Of a stretch of DNA of 64,000 bases, positions 48,290-55,743 are shown one piece after another. The stretch comes from VRUE01 sp963704545 (GTDB taxonomy: Bacteria; Actinomycetota; Thermoleophilia; Solirubrobacterales; 70-9). The position numbers were made by a program, and so were the translations under genes. Position 1 is the first letter of the stretch. Every line of letters starts with the position of its first letter. Where the stretch lies: contig OY969915.1 of assembly GCA_963704545.1 (NCBI GenBank), positions 1,736,001 through 1,800,000 of the forward strand. Direction: 5' to 3'. The notes under the pieces are model-generated. The model had not been told where the DNA came from, did no database searches, and worked only from the letters and a program-made list of their open reading frames with translations.

Positions 48290-49357
48290 CTAGAGCGCGG
48301 CCAGCGCGGCTTCGGTGATCTCGACCGTGCCAACCGAGGCCTCGCCCGCACCAGCCAGATCGGGCGTGCGCAGACCACGGTCAAGCACGGCATCGACGGC
48401 GGCCTCGATCCGGGCGGCGTCGTCTGGCCGGTCGAGGCCGTGGCGCAGCATCATCGCCGCCGAGAGGAAGGTCGCGAGCGGGTTGGCGACGCCCTGGCCG
48501 GCGATGTCAGGCGCGGAGCCGTGGACCGGCTCGAAGAGGCCGGGCTCGCCCTCGGCTCCGAGGCTGGCGGAGGGCAGCATTCCCAGCGAGCCGGTCAGCA
48601 TCGCCGACTCGTCGCTGAGGATGTCGCCGAAGAGGTTCTCGGTGACGATCACGTCGAAGTCCGCGGGGCGGGAGACGAGCTGCATCGCGGCGTTGTCGAC
48701 CAGAAGGTGGTCGAGCTCGACGTCGGGGTACTCCGGTGCGACCCGGCCGACCACCTCGCGCCAGAGTCGCGAGGTCTCCAGCACGTTGGCCTTGTCGACG
48801 GAGGTGACGCGGGCTTTTCGGCCCGAGCCGGCGGCGCGGCGCTGGGCGGCCTCGAAGCCGACCCTGGCGATGCGCTCCACTTCGGCGGCCGAGTACTCGC
48901 AGGTGTCGTGCGCCGTATCGCCGTCGCGACCGGAGTCGCCGAAGTAGATGCCGCCGGTGAGCTCGCGCACGACGAGCAGGTCGGTGCCGGCGATCACGTC
49001 GGGGCGCAGCGGGCTGGCGCCGACGAGCGCCGGACTGGGCCGCACCGGGCGCAGGTTGGCGTAGAGGCCCATCCCCTTGCGCAGCCCGAGCAGGCCCTGC
49101 TCGGGGCGGGGCGCATCGGGGTCGGTGGTGTCCCATTTCGGTCCACCGACGGCGCCGAGCAGGACGGCGTCGGCAGCTCGGCAGGCAGCGAGAACCTCGT
49201 CGGTCAGGGCCCTGCCGTGGGCGTCGATCGAGCAGCCGCCCATCGGGTGCTCGGTGAACTCGAACTCGCCAAGCGTCTCGAGCAGGCGTCGGGCGGCACC
49301 GACGATCTCCGGCCCGATTCCGTCTCCCGGCAGCAGGACTATGCGTGAGGCGCTCAT
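48290..49357 (-). CDS. leuB: 3-isopropylmalate dehydrogenase
   Basis: 355 residues. Oxidises and decarboxylates 3-isopropylmalate with NAD. VLLPGDGIGPEIV, the Arg-rich substrate loop LRPVRPSPAL, VRELTGGIYFG, the VDKANVLETSRLWREV helix and NLFGDILSDESAML metal motif are present. It sits in the leuC-leuD-methyltransferase-leuB-ilvE run. Confidence 0.96.
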   Translation of the reverse strand: MSASRIVLLPGDGIGPEIVGAARRLLETLGEFEFTEHPMGGCSIDAHGRALTDEVLAACRAADAVLLGAVGGPKWDTTDPDAPRPEQGLLGLRKGMGLYANLRPVRPSPALVGASPLRPDVIAGTDLLVVRELTGGIYFGDSGRDGDTAHDTCEYSAAEVERIARVGFEAAQRRAAGSGRKARVTSVDKANVLETSRLWREVVGRVAPEYPDVELDHLLVDNAAMQLVSRPADFDVIVTENLFGDILSDESAMLTGSLGMLPSASLGAEGEPGLFEPVHGSAPDIAGQGVANPLATFLSAAMMLRHGLDRPDDAARIEAAVDAVLDRGLRTPDLAGAGEASVGTVEITEAALAAL

Positions 49358-49382
49358 CGAGGCGGCACTCTACGCGTGCCGC

Positions 49383-50144
49383 TCACGCGCCGACGCGGGC
49401 CTCGATGTTGAGGCGGACGTAGTCGAGCGTGACGGGCGAGCGCGAGAGCTCGATGACCGCCTCCGCGAAAGGCCGGCGCAACTCCTCCGGAAGCCGCGCC
49501 AGATGCGCCCCGAGCGTGGCGGTCATCGCGAAGCGGAGCGGGTCCTCCGGGACGACGGGCTTAGGCTCCAGCCAGCAGCGCGCCTCCACGAAGCCGACCC
49601 GCCGCAACCTCGTCTCGGTTTGCTCCGGGCCGGCGTAGTTCCACAGGTCGGCGGCATCTTCGAGGTAGAACCTGTACTCGGGCCAAGCCGCTACCGCCGC
49701 CGTGGCCTCCGCGTGCTCGCGGATGTTGCCCTCGCCACCGCACTGGGCGACGAGGCGCCCACCGGGACGGAGCGCCTTCCGCAGACGCTCGAAGAGCCGG
49801 TCGTGATTGGGGATCCAGTGGAAGGTCGCGGTCGAGAAGATCAGGTCGACCGGCTCCTCGACCCGCAGCTCGGCCAGATCGGTAACCAGGTAGTCGGCCC
49901 CCTCGCCAAGCCGCTCCCTGGCCTTGGCGATCATCGCCGCGGAGCCGTCGACGGCGATCACCCTGCCGTCCGGCAAGCGACTGGCCAGCTCCTCGGTCAC
50001 CCGGCCCGACCCGCAGCCGGCGTCGAGCGCAGTCTCGTCGCCCCTCAGCTCGAGCCGCCCGAGGACCTCCATCCCCCAACTGAGCTGAGGGCCCGAGATC
50101 TCGTCGTAGCTCTCGGCATCCCACTCGATCGGAGCGCCGCTCAG
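49383..50144 (-). CDS. SAM-dependent methyltransferase, trans-aconitate-methyltransferase-like
   Basis: 253 residues if started at CTG 50144. SAM-binding motif I is ALDAGCGSGRVTEEL, followed by VIAVDGSAAMIAKA and FSTATFHWIP. The layout is that of the Tam family, which methylates trans-aconitate or similar acids; trans-aconitate inhibits aconitases, and LeuCD is an aconitase relative next door. The conserved start EWDAESYDEISGPQLSWG lies upstream of the first ATG (50072), and the only candidate there is CTG 50144, 6 bases after the leuD stop. A 229-residue protein from ATG 50072 would lack that helix. Confidence 0.75.
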   Translation of the reverse strand: MSGAPIEWDAESYDEISGPQLSWGMEVLGRLELRGDETALDAGCGSGRVTEELASRLPDGRVIAVDGSAAMIAKARERLGEGADYLVTDLAELRVEEPVDLIFSTATFHWIPNHDRLFERLRKALRPGGRLVAQCGGEGNIREHAEATAAVAAWPEYRFYLEDAADLWNYAGPEQTETRLRRVGFVEARCWLEPKPVVPEDPLRFAMTATLGAHLARLPEELRRPFAEAVIELSRSPVTLDYVRLNIEARVGA

Positions 50145-50150
50145 GCCGGC

Positions 50151-50711
50151 TCAGAGCGCCGTCGTCACCGGGCCGTGCGCGGCCCCGGACTGCTCGAACT
50201 CGTCGATAGCGACGACGTTCTCCAGGGTGATGCCGATGTCGTCGAGGCCGTTGAGCAGGCGGTGCTTGACGTCGTGCTCGACCTCGAACTCGAAGACGCC
50301 GGCGGCACAGGTGATCGTCTCGTCATCGACGTCGATCCTTGCCTCTCCCGCCTCGGCGACGGCACGGCAGTGCTCCTCGTCGAGGATCGCCGGCAGCAGC
50401 CCAATCTTGGTGCAGTTGGAGTAGAAGATGTCAGCGAAGGACGGCGCGACGATCGCCTGGAAGCCGAAGTCCTCCAGCGCCCAGGGCGCGTGCTCGCGCG
50501 AGGAGCCACAGCCGAAGTTCGCCCCGGTGACGAGAATCGGATTCGGTTGCAGCTCGATCTCGCCGTCGCGGATCCAGTCGTAGAAGAGGAACTCGCCGAA
50601 GCCGGTCCGCTCGACCCGCTTGAGGAACTGCTTGGGGATGATCTGGTCGGTATCGACGTCGGCGCGGTCCAGCACCGACACCTTGCCCTCGATTACGTCT
50701 ATCGGCCTCAT
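50151..50711 (-). CDS. leuD: 3-isopropylmalate dehydratase small subunit
   Basis: 186 residues. Swivel domain that completes the isomerase with LeuC. VDTDQIIPKQFLKR, LVTGANFGCGSSREHAPWAL and the IDVDDETI-type strand are present. ATG 50711 lies 2 bases after the leuC stop and is preferred to the upstream TTG 50723, which lies inside leuC. Confidence 0.96.
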   Translation of the reverse strand: MRPIDVIEGKVSVLDRADVDTDQIIPKQFLKRVERTGFGEFLFYDWIRDGEIELQPNPILVTGANFGCGSSREHAPWALEDFGFQAIVAPSFADIFYSNCTKIGLLPAILDEEHCRAVAEAGEARIDVDDETITCAAGVFEFEVEHDVKHRLLNGLDDIGITLENVVAIDEFEQSGAAHGPVTTAL

Positions 50712-50713
50712 TT

Positions 50714-52099
50714 CTAGCTCCAATCCCTGATGTCGACGAAGTGCCCCTCGATCGCCGCGGCGGCGGCCATCCTCGGGCTGACCAGATGGGTGCGCCCGCC
50801 CTTGCCCTGGCGACCCTCAAAGTTGCGGTTCGAGGTCGAGGCGCAGCGCTCGCCCTCGATCAGGATGTCGGGGTTCATGCCGAGGCACATCGAGCAGCCC
50901 GCCTCGCGCCATTCGAAGCCGGCGGAGCGGAACACCTCGTGCAGACCCTCGGCTTCGGCGTCGGTCTTGACCTGCTGGGAGCCGGGAACGACCATCGCCC
51001 GCACCGAGCTGGAGACCTTGCGGCCGTCGACGATCTCGGCCGCCTCGCGAAGGTCCTCGATCCGCGAGTTGGTGCAGGAGCCGATGAAGACCCGTTCCGG
51101 CGCCACCTCGGTCATCGGCGTGCCGGCCCGCAGGCCCATGTAGGCGAGGGCGCGCTCGGCTGACTCGCGGTCGGCCGGCGACTCCATCGCGGCGGGATCG
51201 GGGACCGAGTCGGTCACCTCGACGACCATGCCGGGATTGGTGCCCCAGGTCACCATCGGCGAGATCGCCGCGGCGTCGACCTCGACCTCGGTGTCGAAGC
51301 CGGCGCCCTCGTCGGTGGGCAGTTGGCGCCAGCGGTCGACCGCGGCGTCGAAGTCGCGTGGTGCCGCGGGCTTGCCACGGACCCACTCGAAGGTGGTCTC
51401 GTCGGGAGCGATCATGCCGGCCCGGCCGCCACCCTCGATCGTCATGTTGCAGATCGTCATTCGCCCGGGCATCGAGAGTGCCTCGATCGCTGGCCCGGCG
51501 TACTCGACCGCGTGGCCGACCATGCCGCCGGTGCCGAGACGGCCGATCGTCGCCAGGATCAGGTCCTTGGGCGTGACGCCGCTGCCCAGCTCACCTGAAT
51601 AGGAGATGCGCATCGTCTTTGGCCGCTTCTGGACCAGGCACTGGGTGGCGAGAACGTGCTCTACCTCGGAGGTGCCGATGCCGAAGGCCAGCGAACCGAA
51701 GGCGCCGTGGGTGGAGGTGTGGCTGTCGCCACAGACGATCGTCATTCCCGGCTGGGTCACGCCCAGCTCCGGGCCGATCACGTGGACGATTCCCTGGCGC
51801 TCGGAGCCCAGCGAGTAGATCGGGATGCCGAACTCCTCGCAGTTTCTCTCCAGGGTCTCGACCTGGACGCGGGAGAGCTCGTCGGCGATCAGCCGCGCCG
51901 CCATCGTCCCGTCGGTGGGAACGTTGTGGTCGGCCGTGGCAATCGTCTTGTCGGGCCGTCGCACCGGACGGCCGGCCAGGCGCAGGCCGTCAAAGGCCTG
52001 CGGCGAGGTGACCTCGTGAACCAGGTGCAGATCGATGTAGATGAGGCCATCGGAGACCTCGTGGGCCTCCCAGAGCTTGTCGAACATCGTTTGCGGCAT
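50714..52099 (-). CDS. leuC: 3-isopropylmalate dehydratase large subunit
   Basis: 461 residues of the aconitase superfamily. [4Fe-4S] ligands: one Cys in FIGSCTNSR and two in CSMCLGMNPD. Substrate residues are in TIVCGDSHTSTHGAFGSLAFG. It isomerises 2- to 3-isopropylmalate. It starts 12 bases after the XRE-cupin regulator, so the regulator is the first gene of this transcript or shares its promoter. Confidence 0.96.
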   Translation of the reverse strand: MPQTMFDKLWEAHEVSDGLIYIDLHLVHEVTSPQAFDGLRLAGRPVRRPDKTIATADHNVPTDGTMAARLIADELSRVQVETLERNCEEFGIPIYSLGSERQGIVHVIGPELGVTQPGMTIVCGDSHTSTHGAFGSLAFGIGTSEVEHVLATQCLVQKRPKTMRISYSGELGSGVTPKDLILATIGRLGTGGMVGHAVEYAGPAIEALSMPGRMTICNMTIEGGGRAGMIAPDETTFEWVRGKPAAPRDFDAAVDRWRQLPTDEGAGFDTEVEVDAAAISPMVTWGTNPGMVVEVTDSVPDPAAMESPADRESAERALAYMGLRAGTPMTEVAPERVFIGSCTNSRIEDLREAAEIVDGRKVSSSVRAMVVPGSQQVKTDAEAEGLHEVFRSAGFEWREAGCSMCLGMNPDILIEGERCASTSNRNFEGRQGKGGRTHLVSPRMAAAAAIEGHFVDIRDWS

Positions 52100-52110
52100 C
52101 GGGCCTCCTC

Positions 52111-52737
52111 CTAGCCCCGGCGCAGGCCGGCGGCGATCACGGCGATGAAGCGCGTCGGCTCCTCGCCTTCGTTCTCGAAATGGTGGGGCAGGTCGGCGTC
52201 GAAGGTGACGCTGTCGCCCTCGTTCAGCTCGTGGCGGGTGCCGTCGACAACCAGCACGAGCGTGCCGGAGAGGACGACGGCCGTCTCTCTGCTGCCCGGC
52301 TCGTGCATCGGGGGGTCATCACGCCCTCCGGTGGTCGCGCCGGCATCGAGGCTGTGCAGCGAGACGTCGGCGCGCTGCCCCGGCAGCGGCGGCGTCAGCT
52401 CCTCGAAGCCGTGCCCCCCGCGCTCGAGCGTGCGCCGTGCGCCGGCGCGGCTGACCGCGACGTTCTCGCCCTCGTCGAGGCGCAGCAGCTGCGAGAGCGT
52501 CAATTCCAAGCCGGCGGCGATCTTCGCCGCGACGGCCAAGGTCGGGCTCGTCTCGCCGCGCTCGACCTGCGAGAGCATCGGCGCGCTGACGCCGGAGCGC
52601 TCGCCCAGGTCGCGCAGCGAGAGCCCCATCGCCTCGCGCAGAGCGCGGACACGGTTGCCGATTGTCGGTGCCTCTGCCTCGGCGGGGATCCGGGCGCTCG
52701 GAGTCTCGACGGTGGGTGTAGTCGCAATCGACGGCAT
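52111..52737 (-). CDS. XRE-family regulator with cupin domain
   Basis: 208 residues. An HTH-XRE domain (about 27-82; LREAMGLSLRDLGERSGVSA, then LSQVERGETSPTLAVAAKIA) and a C-terminal cupin (about 120-205; PPMHEPGSRETAVVLSG, GDSVTFDADLPHHFEN) that binds a small ligand. Position directly before leuC-leuD suggests it could control the leu genes or itself; this is inference. A TACAAT box at 52764-52759 and an imperfect palindrome GTATGTGATAACGTAC overlap the start region, a possible operator. Confidence 0.82.
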   Translation of the reverse strand: MPSIATTPTVETPSARIPAEAEAPTIGNRVRALREAMGLSLRDLGERSGVSAPMLSQVERGETSPTLAVAAKIAAGLELTLSQLLRLDEGENVAVSRAGARRTLERGGHGFEELTPPLPGQRADVSLHSLDAGATTGGRDDPPMHEPGSRETAVVLSGTLVLVVDGTRHELNEGDSVTFDADLPHHFENEGEEPTRFIAVIAAGLRRG

Positions 52738-52749
52738 GACTGTACGTTA

Positions 52750-53664
52750 TCACATACGATTGTATTTCAACAAGGTTTGGAGATCATGCGCAACACGTTC
52801 CGGGTCGTCTTGGAGTTGCCGCCAGGTGATCCTCACCGCCCGCCAGCCCTCCGATTGCAAACCGCGGTCCCGCTCTCGGTCCGCCTCGAAAGCCGCACGA
52901 GTTTCGTGAGCGGCCCGACTGTCGAGCTCCACGACCAGTCGCTCCTTGCGCCAGAGGCAGTCCACTTCGAGCCACTCTCCACGTACCTGGAGCCGGGCGT
53001 TGAGATGTGGCCTCGGCAGCCCGAGTCGGTCTAGGAATGGGAGGAAGAGCTCCTCGAGATCGCTGCGCGTGAAGCCGGACGTCCTGCCCAGCCGCTCGAG
53101 ACAGAGGCGCAGATTCACACTGCCACGAGCACCGCGATGGCGAGCCAGTAGGGCAGGTAGTGACAGGCGGTCCCGGAGGCGGCGGTACTCGGCCTGCCGG
53201 ATCGCGGCCTCGAGACGATCGACCGAGGAGATCCCGGCGTAGTCGAAAAGGGTCCGGTGCACCGAGGTGACGGGGATGCCGTCGAACACGGTGACCTCGT
53301 CCGGCGCCAATAGAGCGCAGTGGCGACTAACGGCACCCCGCGAACGTGTGTTTCGAGGGGAGGTGACTTCGATCGCACCGCTGAACGTCGCGACGCCCCA
53401 GAGCGCCGCGGCTGACCGGTGGCTCAGGACCGCGCCGTCGCCACAGGCCAGGGTCGCCGCCATCCAGCGTCCCCCACGGGACACAACCCGATGGCCAACC
53501 GCGTAGACGCCCGGATGCAACCGATGCAGCCGACCCGAGGCAACACGGCCCCTAATCGCATCTCGTCCCAAGCCCATCCCAAGCAACTGTCGCCGCGCGA
53601 CCACCCCATGCTGTCTCCCCGCCAGGTCCGCTATCTCCCGATCGGACACACGGCGAATCTGCAT
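52750..53664 (-). CDS. AbiEi-antitoxin-like/DUF559 protein
   Basis: 304 residues. The N-terminal winged-helix (DREIADLAGRQHGVVARRQL, GRVASGRLHRLHPGVYAVG) is of the AbiEi type IV antitoxin family. The C-terminal part (about 205-300) is a DUF559/VSR-like nuclease fold with EVDCLWRKERLVVELDS and a GWRAVRITWRQL strand. Such stand-alone genes are frequent in actinobacteria, and no AbiEii toxin gene is adjacent. The start ATG 53664 lies inside perfect hairpin E5; the frame is open further upstream through the hairpin. Function unknown. Confidence 0.7.
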   Translation of the reverse strand: MQIRRVSDREIADLAGRQHGVVARRQLLGMGLGRDAIRGRVASGRLHRLHPGVYAVGHRVVSRGGRWMAATLACGDGAVLSHRSAAALWGVATFSGAIEVTSPRNTRSRGAVSRHCALLAPDEVTVFDGIPVTSVHRTLFDYAGISSVDRLEAAIRQAEYRRLRDRLSLPALLARHRGARGSVNLRLCLERLGRTSGFTRSDLEELFLPFLDRLGLPRPHLNARLQVRGEWLEVDCLWRKERLVVELDSRAAHETRAAFEADRERDRGLQSEGWRAVRITWRQLQDDPERVAHDLQTLLKYNRM

Positions 53665-53698
53665 TTGGGTGCCCCCAAGACGCCCAAATGCAGATTCG
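53654..53698. repeat. perfect hairpin E5 covering a start codon
   Basis: CGAATCTGCATTTGGG (53654-53669) is exactly inverted at 53683-53698 with a 13-base loop. The minus-strand ATG of the DUF559 gene (53664-53662) lies inside the arm, so mRNA folding would hide the start codon. The outer stem AATCTGC is shared with E4 at 15357 and the 13-base loop length with E1-E4, but the loop sequence differs. Confidence 0.6.
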
Positions 53699-53769
53699 GC
53701 GGGCATGCACGGACAGTGGCGGGTCCCGGCGCACATGTGGTGCGCACAGGCGCGCGGATATGTGACTTC

Positions 53770-55356
53770 TTATGGGCCGGGAGTGCGTTCCACTGCGGCC
53801 TCGGCCGTGGCGGCCTCGGCCTCGCGGATCGCGGCGCCCTCGAGAGCGTTTGACAACGCCCGCACGTACGCGCGCGCCGAGGCCTCGAGGATGTCCGTTG
53901 CCACTCCTTGGCCAGTGGCCAGGCGGCCCGCCGTGCGCAGCATCACGGTCACCTGGCCGAGGGCGTCCTCTCCCCCGGTCACGGCCTCGACCGTGTACTG
54001 GCGCAGCTCGCATTCCGTCCCGGTTGCCTTCTGGATCGCGAGGAAGATCGCGTCGACGGGACCGTCGCCGCTCGACTCGCCCACGGCCTCCTCGCCGGAG
54101 GGCATCTTCACGGCGACGCGGGCCAGAGGCTCCCGCCGGGAGCCCGCCTCGACCTCGAACCAGGCCAGCTCGTGGGCGTCGGCCTTCTCGCGCATCTCGT
54201 CGGAGACGATCGCCTCCAGGTCCAGCGCGGTCACCTGCTTCTTGCGGTCGGCGACCTCCTTGAAGCGCTTGAAGGCGGCGTTGAGGGCGTTACCCTCGAC
54301 CTTGAAGCCCAACTGGTCCAGCGCGTCGCGAAGGGCGTGGCGGCCGGAGTGCTTGCCCAGGACGATCGAGTTCGACTCCAGGCCGACCTCGGTCGCGTCC
54401 ATGATCTCGTAGGTGGTGCGCTCCTTCAGCACACCGTCCTGGTGGATCCCGGACTCGTGGGCGAAGGCGTTGCGACCGACGATCGCCTTGTTCGGCTGGA
54501 TCGCGTACCCGGTGAGGCGCGAGACCATGCGGCTGGTGCGGGCCAGCTCGCGGGTGTTGATCGCGGTGGTCAACCCGTGCACGTCCTCGCGGGTGCGGAC
54601 CAGCATCACGATCTCCTCCAGCGAGCAGTTGCCCGCTCGCTCGCCGATGCCGTTGACGGCGCACTCGACCTGGCGAGCGCCGGCCAGCACGCCGGCGTAG
54701 GAGTTGGCGACCGCCAAGCCCAGGTCGTCGTGGCAGTGGACCGAGGTCTCTACTTCTCGCAGGCCCGGCACCAGCTCGTAGAGACGACGGAAGTAGTCCG
54801 CGTACTCCTCGGGCGTGGTGTACCCCACGGTGTCGGGGATGTTGACCACGGTGGCACCCTCCTCGACCGCGATCGCACACACTTCCGCCGTGAACTCGAC
54901 GTCGGCACGGGTCGCGTCCATCGGCGAGAACTCGACGTCCTCGCAGTAGGACTTGGCCAGCGTCACCGCGGCGCGGGCCTGGCCCTTGACGTCCTCGCGG
55001 TCGGTCTGCAGCTGGTGCTCGATGTGGATGTCGGAGGTCGAGATGAAGGTGTGGATGCGGGGGCGCTGCGAGTCCTTGATCGCCCCCCAGGCCGCGTCGA
55101 TGTCGGCCTTGTGCGTGCGCGCCAGGCCGCAGATCACCGGCCCCTCGACGTTGCGCGAGATCGCCTCGACCGCCTCGAAGTCGCCGGGCGAAGTGATCGG
55201 GAAGCCGGCCTCGATCACGTCGACGCCGAGACGCGCCAGCTGCTGTGCGATCTCGACCTTCTCCGCGGTGTTCAGCGAGATGCCGGGCGACTGCTCTCCG
55301 TCGCGCAGCGTCGTATCGAAGATGTGGACGCGGTTTGCGTCGTCTGTTGGTGACAC
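53770..55356 (-). CDS. leuA: 2-isopropylmalate synthase
   Basis: 528 residues. First committed step of leucine synthesis. IFDTTLRDGEQSPG, SVHCHDDLGLAVANSYAG, GIGERAGNCSLEEIVM and RNAFAHESGIHQDGVLK identify LeuA. A C-terminal regulatory domain (about 390-510) for leucine feedback is present. It starts at GTG 55356 behind a long purine-rich ribosome site. Upstream lies a leader peptide whose Leu codons are complementary to that ribosome site. Confidence 0.96.
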   Translation of the reverse strand: MSPTDDANRVHIFDTTLRDGEQSPGISLNTAEKVEIAQQLARLGVDVIEAGFPITSPGDFEAVEAISRNVEGPVICGLARTHKADIDAAWGAIKDSQRPRIHTFISTSDIHIEHQLQTDREDVKGQARAAVTLAKSYCEDVEFSPMDATRADVEFTAEVCAIAVEEGATVVNIPDTVGYTTPEEYADYFRRLYELVPGLREVETSVHCHDDLGLAVANSYAGVLAGARQVECAVNGIGERAGNCSLEEIVMLVRTREDVHGLTTAINTRELARTSRMVSRLTGYAIQPNKAIVGRNAFAHESGIHQDGVLKERTTYEIMDATEVGLESNSIVLGKHSGRHALRDALDQLGFKVEGNALNAAFKRFKEVADRKKQVTALDLEAIVSDEMREKADAHELAWFEVEAGSRREPLARVAVKMPSGEEAVGESSGDGPVDAIFLAIQKATGTECELRQYTVEAVTGGEDALGQVTVMLRTAGRLATGQGVATDILEASARAYVRALSNALEGAAIREAEAATAEAAVERTPGP

Positions 55357-55482
55357 TGTTCCTTCTCCTTCTCTACCTCGTTCGAATGACCTTGTCTCTC
55401 GCGGCTATCGCGCCGCCCAGCGCTATTCCCCCCGAAGGGGGAGGAGAAGGAGAAGCGCGAGGCTGTCGAGCCGGTGCGTCAT
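55357..55482 (-). promoter_or_regulatory. leuA leader: leucine-responsive translational attenuator (predicted)
   Basis: The leader between the peptide start and leuA contains CTTCTCCTTCTC (minus strand, 55455-55444; codons 10-13 of the peptide), exactly complementary to GAGAAGGAGAAG (55373-55362), the leuA ribosome-binding region. A CCCCC/GGGGG hairpin follows the Leu codons. Ribosomes stalled on Leu codons would keep the ribosome site free, while free RNA would hide it. Leader peptides before leuA are known in other actinobacteria; this pairing is read directly from the sequence. Confidence 0.75.
55423..55482 (-). CDS. leuL: leuA leader peptide
   Basis: A 19-residue peptide MTHRLDSLALLLLLPLRGE encoded 66 bases ahead of leuA. 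Eight of 19 residues are Leu, with five consecutive (codons CTT CTC CTT CTC CTC after Ala). It ends at TAG 55425-55423. This is the form expected of an attenuation leader that senses charged tRNA-Leu. It is too short for ordinary gene finding. No strong ribosome site was seen, but GAGGCGACCG lies just upstream. Confidence 0.75.
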   Translation of the reverse strand: MTHRLDSLALLLLLPLRGE

Positions 55483-55498
55483 TCGGTCGCCTCAGCTT

Positions 55499-55666
55499 AG
55501 CGCCTATCACCCCAGGGGGTGTGACCCTGGGACGGTTCAGGACCAAGCGGGGCGGTCACGGCGCAGATTCCGCATGGCAGCGCCATGTGGGATTTGCGAC
55601 GGGGCCGAATCCGCGCCGCGTCCTGGGCCGTATCCAGGGGTGCGATCACCTGGGGTGATAGGCGCT
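55499..55666. repeat. 168-base hairpin between leuA and the MFS gene
   Basis: AGCGCCTATCACCCCAGG (55499-55516) is exactly inverted at 55649-55666 (18 base pairs). The interior also pairs: around the centre CATGGC-AGC-GCCATG (near 55574-55587), flanks GCAGATT/GATTTGC and CAGGAC/GTCCTG continue the stem with mismatches. No coding frame explains it. The 387-base gap between leuA and the MFS start holds only the leuA leader and this element. Confidence 0.7.
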
Positions 55667-55743
55667 TGGCGTAGGCTGCGCGCATCGCAAGCGAGGATTC
55701 CTCAAGCGCGATACCCCGCTCGACCTGGTTCGCCCTCTTCGCG

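Noticed and set aside
52750..53664. A type IV toxin-antitoxin locus
   Set aside because: The AbiEi-like domain is present, but no AbiEii nucleotidyltransferase-toxin gene lies next to it. The neighbours are leu genes and a regulator.
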